The translations under genes were made by a program, and so were the position numbers. Shown piece after piece: positions 4,832 to 5,555 of a stretch of DNA of 5,555 bases (the stretch's first letter is position 1; every line of letters begins with the position of its first letter). The stretch covers positions 1-5,555 of the forward strand of contig JASFTV010000252.1 in assembly GCA_050050615.1 (NCBI GenBank), read 5' to 3'. The notes under the pieces were generated by a model that was given only the letters and a program-made list of their open reading frames with translations, was not told where the DNA came from and ran no database searches. Origin of the DNA: JASFTV01 sp050050615 (GTDB lineage Bacteria > Desulfobacterota > DSM-4660 > Desulfatiglandales > HGW-15).

Positions 4832-5555
4832 CTAGAGTATCTGACTTATGAAATCCCTTGTCCGTTCTTCCTTTGGGTTCGTGAACATCTCCTCTGCCGT
4901 CCCCTGCTCCACGATCCGCCCGTCTTCCATGAAAACGACCCGGTCGCTGACCTCGCGCGCAAACCCCATTTCGTGGGTGACCACGACCATGGTCATGCCT
5001 TCTTTGGCAAGGGCCTTCATAACATTGAGCACTTCCCCGATCATCTCCGGATCGAGAGCACTGGTTGCCTCATCAAAGAGCATCACCTTAGGACTCATGG
5101 CGAGAGCCCTGGCAATGGCGACCCGTTGTTGTTGCCCTCCGCTGAGATGGTTGGGAAAGGTGTTCGCTTTTTCCGGTATGTCCACCTTTCTGAGCAGCTC
5201 CATGGACGTGGCCGTAGCCGCTTTTTTGCTCTTTTTCCGGACGAGCATCTGCGCCAAATTCACGTTCTCAAGGACCGTCAAATGAGGAAACAGGTTGAAC
5301 AATTGAAAAACCATCCCGACCTCTTTACGGATCTCCAATCGGTTTCCTTTGTCCTCATCGAGAGGGATGCCATCAATGGTGATAGAACCGCTATCAATCT
5401 CCTCGAGACCGTTAAGACATCTGAGAAAGGTTGATTTCCCGGACCCTGAGGGTCCTATGACGACGAGCACCTCGGTGCGACGGACTTTGATGGAAAAGTC
5501 ACAAAGGGCCTGAACACCATTTGGAAAGGTCTTGTTGATCTTATCAACACTAATA
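4832..5555 (-). CDS. Polar amino acid-type ABC transporter ATP-binding protein (5' end outside window)
   Basis: The cytoplasmic ATPase of the importer, in the HisP/GlnQ family, powering uptake through the permease. The visible 240 residues contain every catalytic motif: Walker A GPSGSGKST (5455-5429), the Q-loop in VGMVFQLFNLFPHLTV, signature LSGGQQQRVAIARALA (from 5146), Walker B VMLFDEATSALDPE (around 5083-5042), and the H-loop THEMGFA with its His at 4975-4973. A GTG at 5470 could be mistaken for the start, but the frame stays open to the window edge with ISVDKINKTFPNGVQALCDF and then VRRTEVLVVIG, which is the normal family N-terminus. Only a few residues should be missing past 5555. The gene ends in TAG at 4834-4832. 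It is transcribed towards the binding-protein and permease genes and is their probable partner. Confidence 0.95.
   Translation of the reverse strand, partial: ISVDKINKTFPNGVQALCDFSIKVRRTEVLVVIGPSGSGKSTFLRCLNGLEEIDSGSITIDGIPLDEDKGNRLEIRKEVGMVFQLFNLFPHLTVLENVNLAQMLVRKKSKKAATATSMELLRKVDIPEKANTFPNHLSGGQQQRVAIARALAMSPKVMLFDEATSALDPEMIGEVLNVMKALAKEGMTMVVVTHEMGFAREVSDRVVFMEDGRIVEQGTAEEMFTNPKEERTRDFISQIL

Noticed and set aside
4733..5434. A 233-codon forward open frame opposite the ATPase gene.
   Set aside because: It is the antisense of a gene with all ABC ATPase motifs and has no recognisable domain of its own.

Overview
The window carries one forward gene with a long 5' leader (left third) and a reverse-strand transport gene cluster (right two thirds). 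The two meet tail to tail in a 313-base intergenic region at 1182-1494. Gene style suggests a Gram-negative bacterium: Shine-Dalgarno-led genes, a periplasmic solute-binding protein with a cleavable non-lipoprotein signal peptide, and a bitopic LysM protein. A Desulfobacterota (delta-proteobacterial) or related source is a guess from general appearance; no taxonomic marker is present.

Left edge (1-389). An AT-rich stretch near 60-115 looks like a promoter zone. A consensus extended -10 box at 105-113 faces right, and a weaker promoter faces left towards a possible divergent gene start at 45. About 270 bases then separate the predicted transcript start from the first gene. This leader holds several mutually exclusive GC-rich pairings, a 14-codon mini-ORF, a T7 tract and a small hairpin over the ribosome binding site. 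I could not match it to a known riboswitch.

390-1181 (+). A 263-residue membrane-anchored LysM protein: basic cytoplasmic N-terminus, one membrane helix, periplasmic coiled coil, and a C-terminal LysM domain expected to bind peptidoglycan.

1182-1494. Convergent intergenic region with a perfect 10-base inverted repeat (1332-1389), an 8-base inverted repeat (1432-1482) and other pairings, but no convincing intrinsic terminator.

1495-5555 (-). In transcription order: an ABC ATPase of the polar amino acid type (start beyond the right edge), a 228-base gap with three hairpins and a 7-codon mini-ORF, a family 3 periplasmic binding protein, its single permease (TTG start, 17-base gap), and a MATE-family multidrug/cation antiporter 8 bases further on. 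ATPase, binding protein and permease form a complete HisP/GlnQ-type importer. The MATE exporter appears co-transcribed with it. The binding protein keeps the family fold and the carboxylate-binding Arg but has lost the Asp that normally holds the ligand amino group, so the importer may carry something other than an ordinary alpha-amino acid.

No complete novel defence or mobile system is visible. The best leads are the structured leader, the altered ligand pocket, and the importer-exporter pairing.
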